DNA of 59,637 nucleotides, taken from positions 1-59,637 of the forward strand of contig JAGAPO010000051.1 of NCBI GenBank assembly GCA_017623215.1, read 5' to 3'. This DNA is from Lachnospiraceae bacterium. Its GTDB lineage: Bacteria; Bacillota; Clostridia; Lachnospirales; Lachnospiraceae. The notes below the pieces were generated by a model. The model worked only from the letters and a program-made list of their open reading frames with translations. It was not told the DNA's origin and made no database searches. Positions 7,976 to 16,367 of this stretch are shown one piece after another. The first letter of the stretch is position 1, and each line of letters opens with the position of its first letter. Position numbers and translations under genes: made by a program.

Positions 7976-8993
7976 CTGCTTTCCCTCCAATCGTCCTCAT
8001 TACTTTTACAATATTCATGGATATCGGGCATTTTGCAAGGCATCTGCCGCAGCCGACGCAGCTGTATACTCCGTCGTTGTTCTCCGGATAGTACACCAGC
8101 TTGTGCATGAAACGCTGACGGAAACGCTCTAACTGGCTCAGTCTCGGGTTGCCGTGCGCCATCTTGGTGAAATCGGAGTACATGCAGGAATCCCAGCAGC
8201 GGAAGCGGATAACGCCCTTGCCTGTCTTGAAATCCTTAATGTCGTAGCACTGGCAGGTCGGACATACGAAGGTGCAGGTTCCGCAGCCAAGGCAGGACTG
8301 GGATAATTCCTTCCACTCCGGAGCGTTGAATAATTCCGCAGTCTTACCGGCTCCGAAGCCCTCGGTGGTCAGATCTGCAAGCGGAAGCTTCTTCATAATC
8401 TCCCGGGTCTTCTCCTGCTGCGCCTTGACAGCCGTATCATCGCTCTCTTCGGTTACACCGGCAATCGCTGCAAGGAGCTTCTCGCCCTTCTCGGTATTTG
8501 CCTGGAAATATACATCCGTCTCGGTCTTCCAGCAGGAAAGATCGCCTGCCGGATTCGAAGCGTCGATTCCGAAGGTCTGGCAGAAGCACGTCTCAACCGG
8601 TCTTGTGCACGCCATGGACACGATGGTTCCGTGCTCTCTTCTGTCCGCATAGTAGCTATCGCAGGGCTCATTTAAGAATACTCTGTCCAGAATATCAAAG
8701 CTCTTGACATCACAGGCTCTTACGCCGAATACAACAAAATCTTCTTTTTCTTCTCTTTTATCAATCACTTCAATGGTCTTTCCCGAGGTTCTGAACTCCA
8801 TCAGGTTCTCGCTCTGCGGGAAAAAGAAGTCCTTGGGGCTGCGCACGGTGTTAAGCGCATTGCTCATAACCGTACCCTTTTCCCACTTCTTGTAGCTCGC
8901 GCCATTGTCGCCGTCAACCGGAAGGTAGAGAACCGCGGCCTCTGCGATCGTCTCAAAAACCGTGTCCAGGGCCTGAATGGAACATTTACGCAT
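7968..8993 (-). CDS. flxB: Iron-sulfur electron-transfer subunit, FlxB/AsrA-like
   Basis: 341 residues from ATG 8993, which has AGGAGA about eight bases upstream; a longer frame to 9041 is open but unsupported. The N-terminal half (DFVVFGVRACDVKSFDILD, FLNEPCDSYY) is the AsrA/FlxB-type domain. The C-terminal half has two [4Fe-4S] motifs: CLGCGTCTFVCPTCQC and CVGCGRCLAKCP. It is translationally coupled to the genes on both sides (overlaps of about 8 bases). Likely relays electrons between the NADH-oxidising subunit and MvhD/HdrA. It is paralogous to the next upstream gene. The B and C labels are by order and size only. Confidence 0.75.
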   Translation of the reverse strand: MRKCSIQALDTVFETIAEAAVLYLPVDGDNGASYKKWEKGTVMSNALNTVRSPKDFFFPQSENLMEFRTSGKTIEVIDKREEKEDFVVFGVRACDVKSFDILDRVFLNEPCDSYYADRREHGTIVSMACTRPVETCFCQTFGIDASNPAGDLSCWKTETDVYFQANTEKGEKLLAAIAGVTEESDDTAVKAQQEKTREIMKKLPLADLTTEGFGAGKTAELFNAPEWKELSQSCLGCGTCTFVCPTCQCYDIKDFKTGKGVIRFRCWDSCMYSDFTKMAHGNPRLSQLERFRQRFMHKLVYYPENNDGVYSCVGCGRCLAKCPISMNIVKVMRTIGGKADE

Positions 8994-9981
8994 TGTCCGC
9001 ATCTCCTTTCTGTACAGCCTCGCTCGGCTCAAGGTCATCAACGGTATAATTCACCAGCGGCGCGCGGCTTCCAACCTCTGCACCTGCCTGATAATCGCCG
9101 TAGAACTCATTAATATCCTTAATGAACTTTCTGTTCAGCAAATGAAGCGGGATGTGCTGCGGGCAGACGCGGGAGCATTCGCCGCAGTCCGTGCAGCGTC
9201 CTGCAACGTGAAATGCACGGATAATGTGGAACATCTTCTCTTCAAAGCTGTCGGAGACTGCCTTATTCTCAACTCCGGAGTCCGGGTTGTCGAATACGCA
9301 TTTCTCACAGGTGCACGCCGGACATACGTCGCGGCACGCGTTACAGCGGATACAGCGGGATAACTCGTTCTGCCAGAACGCGTATCTCTCATCCTCTGTC
9401 ATCTTCTCTAACTTTTCTACTTCGTCGAACCGAGAGGAGTCGAGGACGTCTCCGTTCTCTCCTAACAGCTCGTCGTAAGCAACGCATTTTCTGCTCTTGC
9501 AGGATACACAGCGCTCGGCAAGCACCTCCTTACAGTCAATGACCTTATCGGTGTCATACAGCGTCTTAACAACCAGACCGTCGTTCTCACAGACGATATC
9601 CAGGATTCCGTCGCCTGCCGCCTTCTTTACCTTGCTGATATCCACCATTCCCTCACAGGGAATTCCTACTGCGTATACCTTTTCTCTGTCGAAACGGTGC
9701 TCGGTCAGCAGCTGGTTAAAGCTGTAGCTGTCGCAGGGCTTTAAAAATACCAGAACCTTGCCTTCTTTTCTTGTCTCCGCAATCAGGTACTTCGAGAAAT
9801 TGGCACCGCAGAAATCGTTAAATACAAAATTGTTCTTTAATTCTTCCGCATCCGCAAATACCGCAGGAGTCATATCATATGCAAATTCTCCGCGCTTCCA
9901 GCCGAGTACACGGTTCACGGTTCCGTTATCCAGCAGTTCAAGCGCCTTGTTAATCAGCAGTTCGCCTGTTACTTTTTGCAT
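8986..9981 (-). CDS. flxC: Iron-sulfur electron-transfer subunit, FlxC-like
   Basis: 331 residues. The N-terminal domain (VLVFLKPCDSYSFNQLL, GIPCEGMVDISK) resembles AsrA and the FrhB/FdhB group. A cysteine group CVSCKSRKC lies at about 180, then two ferredoxin motifs: CIRCNACRDVCPACTC and CTDCGECSRVCP. The acidic C-terminus has no metal motif. Stop at 8986 overlaps the next start at 8993. Together with 7968-8993 it forms a pair of related iron-sulfur proteins, as in the flxABCD-hdrABC clusters described in Desulfovibrio and many anaerobes. Confidence 0.75.
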   Translation of the reverse strand: MQKVTGELLINKALELLDNGTVNRVLGWKRGEFAYDMTPAVFADAEELKNNFVFNDFCGANFSKYLIAETRKEGKVLVFLKPCDSYSFNQLLTEHRFDREKVYAVGIPCEGMVDISKVKKAAGDGILDIVCENDGLVVKTLYDTDKVIDCKEVLAERCVSCKSRKCVAYDELLGENGDVLDSSRFDEVEKLEKMTEDERYAFWQNELSRCIRCNACRDVCPACTCEKCVFDNPDSGVENKAVSDSFEEKMFHIIRAFHVAGRCTDCGECSRVCPQHIPLHLLNRKFIKDINEFYGDYQAGAEVGSRAPLVNYTVDDLEPSEAVQKGDADNA

Positions 9982-10406
9982 CGTAAATCCTCCAATCTCT
10001 TGTTCTCTCCAAGTGCTGCAACCGCCTCGGTGAATTCATTCATCGTTGCGGCAAACTTTGCGCCCTCTGCAGCCGATACCCATTCCACACGGGTACGCTC
10101 CTTCTCGATTCCAAGGTAGTTTAACATCGAGAAGAGCAGAGCCATTCGTCTTCTTGTATAATAGTTGCCCGATGTATAGTGGCAGTCTCCGGGATGACAT
10201 CCGCAAAGGATGACACCGTCCGCGCCGCGCTGGAACGCGCGCAGTACGAACATCGGATTCACACGGCAGGAGCAGGGAACCTTGATAATCTTAACATTAT
10301 CCGGGTAGTTCAGACGATTGTTACCTGCCAAATCCGCACCGGCATAGGAACACCAGTTGCAGCAGAATGCTACAATTAACGGTTTGTATTCACCCTTTAC
10401 TTGCAT
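9969..10406 (-). CDS. flxD: MvhD/FlxD [2Fe-2S] adaptor subunit
   Basis: 145 residues from ATG 10406, preceded by GGAGG; the longer open frame upstream is a shadow of hdrA. The family pattern of cysteines is complete: CCNWC near the N-terminus, VPCSC, and LCGCHPGDCHY. MvhD-type subunits dock an electron donor (hydrogenase, formate dehydrogenase or Flx) onto HdrA. It overlaps the hdrA stop by 10 bases and the flxC start by 13 bases, implying tight coupling. Because the donor genes next to it are NAD(P)H-type Flx subunits and no hydrogenase is present, NADH is the likely donor. Confidence 0.87.
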   Translation of the reverse strand: MQVKGEYKPLIVAFCCNWCSYAGADLAGNNRLNYPDNVKIIKVPCSCRVNPMFVLRAFQRGADGVILCGCHPGDCHYTSGNYYTRRRMALLFSMLNYLGIEKERTRVEWVSAAEGAKFAATMNEFTEAVAALGENKRLEDLRCKK

Positions 10407-12391
10407 ATTGCATCTACCTCCGCCATAATTTGCTTGCTTGCAAAGCCATTCAGATCCATAGCTCCGGACGGGCAGGCAACGGTACAAGCACCGCAGCCCT
10501 GACATACCGCCGGGTTCACCGAAGCGACACGTCTTACGCGGGTCGTTCTGTCCGGCATACGGAATTCTTTGTCTATATAGGTAATTGCGCCGTAAGGACA
10601 TACTCTCTCACAGGAGGAGCAGCCGTTACACATCAGCTCATTCGAATGAGCTACGCACGGGTTGCCGGTCAGCTTATCCTTGCACAGAAGGCCGATAACC
10701 TTTGCTGCCGCCGCACTTGCCTGGGATACGGTCTCCGGAATATCCTTCGGTCCCTGGCACGCGCCGGATAAGAAGATACCTGCCGTCGGGCTCTCCACCG
10801 GACGAAGCTTCGGATGTGCCTCGGTGAAGAAGTCGTTGGTATCCATACTTGCGGTAAGCATGGTTGCAAGCGGACGAGCAGACTTGTCCGGCTCGATTGC
10901 CGCTGCGAGTACCACGAGGTCTGCCGCGATGTGCAGCTGCTTGTTCGCAAGCAGATCCGATGCCTGAACCATCAGCTTGTCTCCCTCAGGAGCTACCTTG
11001 CCGACCATTCCCTTAATATAATGAACACCATATTCCTCTACGGCACGGCGATAGAATTCATCAAAGTTCTTACCCGGGGTACGAACGTCAATGTAGAATA
11101 CATAGACCTCGGTATCCGGATATTTATCTCTTGTGAGCATTGCATGCTTTGCGGTATACATACAGCAGATCTTGGAGCAGTACTCCTTGCCTTTCTCCGC
11201 ACAGGCTGCGCATCTGGAGCCTACGCACTGTACAAATACAATGGTATGCGGATGCTTGCCGTCGGAAGGACGAATCAGCTTACCGGCCGAAGGACCTGCC
11301 GCGTTGGTCAGACGCTCGAACTCTAAGGAGGTAATAACATCCTTGGACTGGTTATATGCGTATTCATCGAACTTGTCCATGCTGATCGGATTGAAGCCGG
11401 TAGCTGCAACGATTGCGCCGTACTTCTCTTCAATGATCTCATCCTGCTGCTTATAATCAATCGCGCCTGCCGCACATACCTTCGCGCAGACACCGCATTT
11501 GCCGTTCTTTAACATATTGCAGGCATTCGGGTCAATGGTCGCAACCTTCGGAACCGCCTGTGCGAACGGAATGTAGATCGCGCGGCGATTGTCCATGCCG
11601 AGGTTGAACTCGTTGGGTACCTTCTTCTGTGGACATTTCTCGGTACACAGACCGCATCCGGTACATACGTCCTCTTTGACATAACGTGCTTTCTTCTTAA
11701 TCTTAACGTCGAAATTGCCGACGAAGCCCTTAACCTCCGTTACTTCACTGTAAGAGAAGATACGGATATTCTCGTTCTGCGCTACGTCCACCATCTTAGG
11801 TGTGAGGATACAAGCCGCACAGTCGAGGGTCGGGAAGGTCTTGTCAAGCTGTGCCATCTTTCCGCCGATGGTGGGCTTGGTCTCTACGATATCAACCGGG
11901 AAGCCGGCCTCCGCGATATCAAGCGCAGTCTGAATACCGGCGATACCGCCGCCGATTACGAGCGCTCTCTTGGTTACCGGGCTCTCTCCGGGAACGAGAG
12001 GTGCGTTCAGATTCACTTTTGCGATGGCTGCCTTACCGAGGATAATTGCCTTCTCGGTACCGATCTGCATATCCTTATGTACCCAGGAGCACTGCTCACG
12101 GATATTGGCGATCTCAACCATATAAGAGTTCAGACCTGCGGCTGCCGCGGTCTTACGGAAGGTCGCCTCATGCATTCTCGGGGAACACGAGCAGACAACC
12201 ATACCGGTAAGCTTATGCTCCTTGATGGCGTTCTTGATGATATCCTGTCCCGCCTGGGAGCACATGTATTGATAATTTGTGGAAAAGACAACACCGGGCT
12301 CATTCTTTAACGCCTCGGACACTGCCTGTACATCCACCGTGCCGGCAATATTACTTCCGCACCAGCACACGAACACGCCTATTCTCTGCAT
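10397..12391 (-). CDS. hdrA: HdrA, flavin electron-bifurcating subunit
   Basis: 664 residues, the usual length for HdrA. The N-terminal domain has VCWCGSNIAG and VVCSCSPRMHE cysteines; a thioredoxin-reductase-type FAD domain begins with VIGGGIAGIQTALDIAEAGF at about 145; an inserted ferredoxin part has CTGCGLCTEKCP and CNMLKNGKCGVCAKVC; CVGSRC with CSKICC follows; two C-terminal cubane motifs are CNGCSSCERVCP and CQGCGACTVACP. In methanogens HdrA FAD splits an electron pair between ferredoxin and the HdrBC disulfide site. Here it sits between hdrC and flxD and would bifurcate electrons from NADH between ferredoxin and an acceptor, proposed to be fumarate (inference). Confidence 0.9.
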   Translation of the reverse strand: MQRIGVFVCWCGSNIAGTVDVQAVSEALKNEPGVVFSTNYQYMCSQAGQDIIKNAIKEHKLTGMVVCSCSPRMHEATFRKTAAAAGLNSYMVEIANIREQCSWVHKDMQIGTEKAIILGKAAIAKVNLNAPLVPGESPVTKRALVIGGGIAGIQTALDIAEAGFPVDIVETKPTIGGKMAQLDKTFPTLDCAACILTPKMVDVAQNENIRIFSYSEVTEVKGFVGNFDVKIKKKARYVKEDVCTGCGLCTEKCPQKKVPNEFNLGMDNRRAIYIPFAQAVPKVATIDPNACNMLKNGKCGVCAKVCAAGAIDYKQQDEIIEEKYGAIVAATGFNPISMDKFDEYAYNQSKDVITSLEFERLTNAAGPSAGKLIRPSDGKHPHTIVFVQCVGSRCAACAEKGKEYCSKICCMYTAKHAMLTRDKYPDTEVYVFYIDVRTPGKNFDEFYRRAVEEYGVHYIKGMVGKVAPEGDKLMVQASDLLANKQLHIAADLVVLAAAIEPDKSARPLATMLTASMDTNDFFTEAHPKLRPVESPTAGIFLSGACQGPKDIPETVSQASAAAAKVIGLLCKDKLTGNPCVAHSNELMCNGCSSCERVCPYGAITYIDKEFRMPDRTTRVRRVASVNPAVCQGCGACTVACPSGAMDLNGFASKQIMAEVDAICK

Positions 12392-12405
12392 CTGTCTTTT
12401 CCTCC

Positions 12406-12798
12406 TTACTTACTGTATTTTCGAAATGCGCTGACGATTGCCTGCTGAGGTAAGTCCTCGTCCAACAAAGCAGGAATATCGTCTGCTTTTAAATGATTCG
12501 CGCCCTGCTTGCGAACGGCAGCAAGACGAACGGCTTCTACCAGCTTCGCAGGCTCAACGCCTCTGGGACATCTGTCCACACAGGCAAAGCAGGTTAAGCA
12601 CTGATACAGCGACTTCGAATTCAGAAGCGGCTCAATGTCGCCCGACTCTACCATGTATACGAACTGATGAGGATGGTATTCCATCTCATCGTAGGCAGGA
12701 CAGGTCGCGGAGCATTTTCCGCAGCGCATGCACTTTACCGGATTCACGCCGCTGATACGAACAATTTCCTTACGAAGATTCTCAGTCTCTTTATTCAT
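12406..12798 (-). CDS. hdrC: HdrC, iron-sulfur subunit
   Basis: 130 residues with two ferredoxin motifs, CMRCGKCSATCP at about 23-34 and CLTCFACVDRCP at about 67-78, in the order and spacing of HdrC. It links the clusters of HdrA to HdrB. The gene overlaps hdrB by 8 bases and is 14 bases from hdrA, with AGGAGG-like sequence before each. No extra domain is present. Confidence 0.9.
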   Translation of the reverse strand: MNKETENLRKEIVRISGVNPVKCMRCGKCSATCPAYDEMEYHPHQFVYMVESGDIEPLLNSKSLYQCLTCFACVDRCPRGVEPAKLVEAVRLAAVRKQGANHLKADDIPALLDEDLPQQAIVSAFRKYSK

Positions 12799-13582
12799 TG
12801 TCCTCCTCCTTTACGCCAAGTGCCTCTGCCAGTAATTCCGTGAAATACACAACCGGAATCTCACTGCCGTTCTTTTCCAGATTATATTTGCATAACGGGC
12901 AGGCGGTTACAATTAACTCCGCACCGTGACCTGCCGCGCTCTTTGTTACCTTGCTGCTCTTTGCTTTTGCGGACTCTGGATTCTCAAGTGCGATGTATCC
13001 GCCGCAGCACTCGTTGCGGTAGGGATATACGACGGGGTCTGCGCCGATTGCGCGGATCAGATCCTCGATAATGGACGGATTCTCGGAATCATCCATCTTC
13101 ATGACATTGCTCGGACGAAGCAGGAGACATCCGTAATATGCCGCAATCTTTTTGCCCGCGAGGGAGTTCACAACCGCCTCTTTTACTTTATCAAAGCCCA
13201 CGACGTCACGCAGCAGCTCCAGATAGTGCAGCACCTTCGTCTCTCCGTGATACGCCTCATCTTCGCCGAGATAATTGTTCACCCGGAATGCAAAATCCGC
13301 ATCCGTCTGCATCGCATGATTCGTCTGCTTAATTACGTTATGGCAGGCGGAGCATACGGTTACCAGCATCTGCTCCTTATCCTTCGCAGCCTTTAACGCT
13401 CTTACGGACGAAAGCTTGGTCGCGATCTCATCGCGCGCGGTTGTAAATACGCCGCCGCAGCACTGCCAATCCTTCGGCTCTTCCAGCGTAACACCTAATT
13501 TCTCCGCACATCTACGGGCATACATATCCAGATCCTTGGCCTTTGTTCTTAACGTACAGCCCGGGAAATATGTTACCTTCAT
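12791..13582 (-). CDS. hdrB: HdrB, CCG-domain subunit
   Basis: 263 residues with two complete CCG domains. The first has FPGC at about 9, CCGG at about 42-45 and VCSACHN; the second has YYGC, ECCGGY and ACPLCKYN. In methanogen HdrB these hold two non-cubane [4Fe-4S] clusters that reduce the heterodisulfide. This bacterium is not expected to make CoM or CoB, so the acceptor must differ: a thiol-disulfide, or relay to FrdB as the operon suggests. The ribosome site GGAGG precedes ATG 13582. Confidence 0.88.
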   Translation of the reverse strand: MKVTYFPGCTLRTKAKDLDMYARRCAEKLGVTLEEPKDWQCCGGVFTTARDEIATKLSSVRALKAAKDKEQMLVTVCSACHNVIKQTNHAMQTDADFAFRVNNYLGEDEAYHGETKVLHYLELLRDVVGFDKVKEAVVNSLAGKKIAAYYGCLLLRPSNVMKMDDSENPSIIEDLIRAIGADPVVYPYRNECCGGYIALENPESAKAKSSKVTKSAAGHGAELIVTACPLCKYNLEKNGSEIPVVYFTELLAEALGVKEEDNE

Positions 13583-13608
13583 TCTATCTAAACCTCCATT
13601 CTATCATC

Positions 13609-13629
13609 CGAAGAATCCTTGATTCTTCG
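13609..13629. other. Hairpin between hdrB and fumC
   Basis: CGAAGAATC-CTT-GATTCTTCG is a perfect nine-pair stem with a three-base loop in the 89-base gap between fumarase and hdrB. There is no T-tract, so readthrough is expected and expression may be tuned here. Confidence 0.65.
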
Positions 13630-13671
13630 AATTAACCTGGCGAACTTTATGCCTGCAGCCAACCAGAACTC

Positions 13672-15048
13672 TTATACCATCTGTTCCGGATGGAAGACTT
13701 CATCAAACTTCTCCTCGGTTAAGAAGCCAAGCTCAATACACGCTTCCTTCAGAGAAATATTATCCTTAAATGCTTTCTTCGCCGTCTTTGCCGCGTTCTC
13801 ATAACCGATGTACGGGTTAAGAGCAGTAACGAGCATCAGCGAATTGTGTAAGTTGTGATGCATCTTCTCCTTGTTCGCCTTAATGCCTACTGCGCAGTTC
13901 TTATTAAAGGAAAGAATTGCCTCAGAAAGCAATCTCGCGGACTGCAGGAAATTGTAGACGCATACGGGCATGAATACGTTCAGCTCAAAGTTACCCTGGG
14001 ACGCAGCCATTCCGACGGCAACATCATTGCCCATTACCTGAACAGCAACCATCGTAACCGCCTCGCACTGGGTCGGGTTCACCTTACCGGGCATGATGGA
14101 GGAGCCGGGCTCGTTCTCCGGAATGAAAATCTCGCCAAGGCCGTCTCTCGGACCGCTTGCAAGCCAGCGAACGTCGTTCGCAATCTTCATCATATCGCAG
14201 GCAAGAGCCTTGATTGCACCATGCGCAAATACAAGCTCGTCCTTCGAGGTCAGCGCGTGGAACTTGTTCGGAGCAGTTACAAATGCCTTGCCGGTTAATG
14301 CTGCAACCTCGCCCGCAACCACACGTCCGAACTCCGGATGTGCGTTCAGACCCGTACCAACCGCAGTACCGCCAAGCGCAAGCTCATGCAGAGGAGCAAG
14401 TGCAAGCTTAAGAAGCTCAACATCGCGCTCCAGGCTCGAACGCCAGCCGCTGATCTCCTGGCTGAACTTGATCGGGGTTGCATCCTGAAGGTGGGTTCTT
14501 CCGCTCTTTACGATGCCCTCGTTCTCTTCCTCCAGGCGCTTAAAGGTTGCAATCAGAGTCTCGCAGGCCGGAATCAGACGATCCTCAATCATTAATACCG
14601 CAGCGATGTGCATTGCGGTCGGGAATGTATCGTTGGAGGACTGGCTCATATTTACATCATCGTTCGGATGAAGCAGCTTCTTGCCGGCGATCTGGTTGCC
14701 GCGATTTGCAATGACTTCGTTCGCGTTCATGTTGGACTGCGTGCCGGAACCGGTCTGCCATACTACCAGCGGGAAATTATCCATCAGCTGACCGCTGATC
14801 ACCTCATCGCATGCCTGCGAAACAGCAGCAAGCTTCTCTGCCGTCATCTTCTCGGGCTTAAGCTTTGCATTTGCCAGTGCAGCCGCCTTCTTTAAAATAC
14901 CAAATGCCTTAACAATCTCAGCAGGCATCGTCTCAATATTTACGCCAATCTCAAAATTCTCATGGCTTCTCTGTGTCTGAGCGCCCCAGAGCTTATCCGC
15001 AGGCACCTTAACCTCGCCCATGGAGTCATGTTCGATACGATATTCCAT
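13672..15048 (-). CDS. fumC: Fumarate hydratase, class II
   Basis: 458 residues, full length for oxygen-stable class II fumarase. The signature GSSIMPGKVNPTQCEA, the SSND motif in SQSSNDTFPTA and the substrate loop GSGTQSNMN are present. It converts malate to fumarate, feeding the fumarate reductase genes further down. It lies 30 bases after the malate dehydrogenase gene. A class II enzyme, rather than the iron-sulfur class I FumAB common in clostridia, is notable. Confidence 0.93.
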   Translation of the reverse strand: MEYRIEHDSMGEVKVPADKLWGAQTQRSHENFEIGVNIETMPAEIVKAFGILKKAAALANAKLKPEKMTAEKLAAVSQACDEVISGQLMDNFPLVVWQTGSGTQSNMNANEVIANRGNQIAGKKLLHPNDDVNMSQSSNDTFPTAMHIAAVLMIEDRLIPACETLIATFKRLEEENEGIVKSGRTHLQDATPIKFSQEISGWRSSLERDVELLKLALAPLHELALGGTAVGTGLNAHPEFGRVVAGEVAALTGKAFVTAPNKFHALTSKDELVFAHGAIKALACDMMKIANDVRWLASGPRDGLGEIFIPENEPGSSIMPGKVNPTQCEAVTMVAVQVMGNDVAVGMAASQGNFELNVFMPVCVYNFLQSARLLSEAILSFNKNCAVGIKANKEKMHHNLHNSLMLVTALNPYIGYENAAKTAKKAFKDNISLKEACIELGFLTEEKFDEVFHPEQMV

Positions 15049-15078
15049 TCTTATTCCCTCCTAAATCGAAATATACTG

Positions 15079-16023
15079 TTAGATCGTTGTGTTTCTGATA
15101 ATCTCTTTGAGCTTCTCAGCACTGTTCTGTAACTGAAGAATCTCTTTATCGTTTAACGGAAGCATTACCTTGCCGCGGATTCCTCTGTCGCCCACGGTAT
15201 TCAGGGTACTTAAGCATACGTCATCAATTCCATACTCGCCGTGCATCATCGTGGATACGGTCATCGTGGTATCCATTCTGTTCAGGACGCACCTGCAGAG
15301 GTGACAGACGGAGCAGGATACGGCATAGAAGGTAGCGCCCTTGCGCTCAATGATTCTTCCGCCGGACTTACGCACATATTCCTCTACCTCTGCGCAGTTC
15401 AGCTCGGGCAGCATGTTGTTGCTATTGGAAAAAGAAGCATGGCACTCCTGAATCGGAATATTGGAAATATTCGCAAGAGACCACGGAATGAACGAAGAAT
15501 CACCGTGCTCACCTAATACGTAGGCATGAACATTGTTCTGGCTGATTGAATAATACTCGGACAGACGGGCACGTAAGCGCGCTGTATCAAGGATAGTACC
15601 GGAACCGATAATACGATCCTCCGGAATGCCGGAACACTTGCAGAACGCATAGGTCAGAATATCAACCGGATTACTTACAATAATGTAAACGGCATCCGGA
15701 GCATAGTGGGTAATCTCAGGCATAATGCTCTTTACGATATTAATGTTGGTCTGTGCCAGTTCAAGGCGGGACTGACCGGGCTTTCTCGCAACACCGGATG
15801 TGATAACAACAATATCAGAATTCGCTGCATCCGCGTAGCTTCCGGCATAAATGGAACAAGGGGTGCAGAACGGAATACCCTGTTTGATATCAAGCGCTTC
15901 ACCCAGCGCCTTTTCGCTGTTGATATCGATCATAACAATCTCCGATGCAAGACCCGATACCGTTAATGTGTACGCAATCGTAGACCCTACGCTTCCGGTG
16001 CCAATAATAGTGATTTTGTTCAT
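15079..16023 (-). CDS. mdh: Malate dehydrogenase on an LDH-type scaffold
   Basis: 314 residues of the LDH/MDH family. GTGSVG at 8-13 and Asp33 indicate NAD(H). GTILDTARLR is LDH-like and the catalytic His is in GEHGDSS. The specificity position (102 in LDH numbering) is Gln in lactate dehydrogenases and Arg in malate dehydrogenases; here the loop reads GVARKPGQSRLEL, giving Arg80. This and the adjacent fumarase gene argue for oxaloacetate reduction to malate, although automatic annotation would probably say L-lactate dehydrogenase. AAAGGAG precedes ATG 16023. It is the first gene of the operon, behind a promoter and a Rex-like site. Confidence 0.8.
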   Translation of the reverse strand: MNKITIIGTGSVGSTIAYTLTVSGLASEIVMIDINSEKALGEALDIKQGIPFCTPCSIYAGSYADAANSDIVVITSGVARKPGQSRLELAQTNINIVKSIMPEITHYAPDAVYIIVSNPVDILTYAFCKCSGIPEDRIIGSGTILDTARLRARLSEYYSISQNNVHAYVLGEHGDSSFIPWSLANISNIPIQECHASFSNSNNMLPELNCAEVEEYVRKSGGRIIERKGATFYAVSCSVCHLCRCVLNRMDTTMTVSTMMHGEYGIDDVCLSTLNTVGDRGIRGKVMLPLNDKEILQLQNSAEKLKEIIRNTTI

Positions 16024-16059
16024 AGATTTTGCTCCTTTGTTCTTTTTGGGTTTATAATA

Positions 16060-16077
16060 TCGTTATAATTTTAACAA
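16060..16077 (-). promoter_or_regulatory. Rex-type operator in the mdh leader
   Basis: On the minus strand the site reads TTGTTAAAATTATAACGA. It matches the Rex consensus TTGTTAA-N4-TTAACAA in all seven positions of the left half and five of seven in the right. It lies between the transcription start expected near 16107 and the mdh start, where a bound repressor would block elongation. Rex senses the NADH/NAD ratio, which fits an NADH-consuming operon. Confidence 0.7.
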
Positions 16078-16113
16078 GCCGTTACAATACAACGCCTCTT
16101 GTACTGACGGGTT

Positions 16114-16142
16114 ATTATACCATAGCTGACCGCAAAATTCAA
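16114..16142 (-). promoter_or_regulatory. Promoter of the mdh-fum-hdr-flx-frd operon
   Basis: On the minus strand TTGAAT and TATAAT are separated by 17 bases. The leader to the mdh ATG is about 85 bases and contains the Rex-like site. The rest of the 16024-16367 gap holds only this and the yitT promoter. Confidence 0.75.
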
Positions 16143-16301
16143 CCTATTTTGCAATTTCTCCAAAATCTACAAATTGTCCTCCTCATATCGTTATTTTTTT
16201 GACAATCGTTCAAGTCAGGAAAACTTCCGGCCAAAGGGCCTTTCCGTCCCTGCTTTTGCCGTCCCTGCTTTCCCGTCCCCACTTTTTCCCAAAGAATCCT
16301 G

Positions 16302-16330
16302 TTGACGTTCTTTCCTTCCGAGGTTACAAT
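16302..16330 (+). promoter_or_regulatory. Promoter of the YitT-family gene
   Basis: TTGACG, 17 bases, TACAAT, followed about 27 bases later by GGAGG and the ATG at 16368. It is divergent from the operon promoter 160 bases away. Confidence 0.6.
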
Positions 16331-16367
16331 TAGATTATTATAATAATAATGGAACGGAGGCGTAATC

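Noticed and set aside
7142..9981. Anaerobic sulfite reductase (AsrAB) as identity of the Flx-like subunits
   Set aside because: AsrA/AsrB resemblance is real, but AsrC (sirohaem subunit) is absent and MvhD plus HdrABC are directly coupled, so the Flx reading is better supported.
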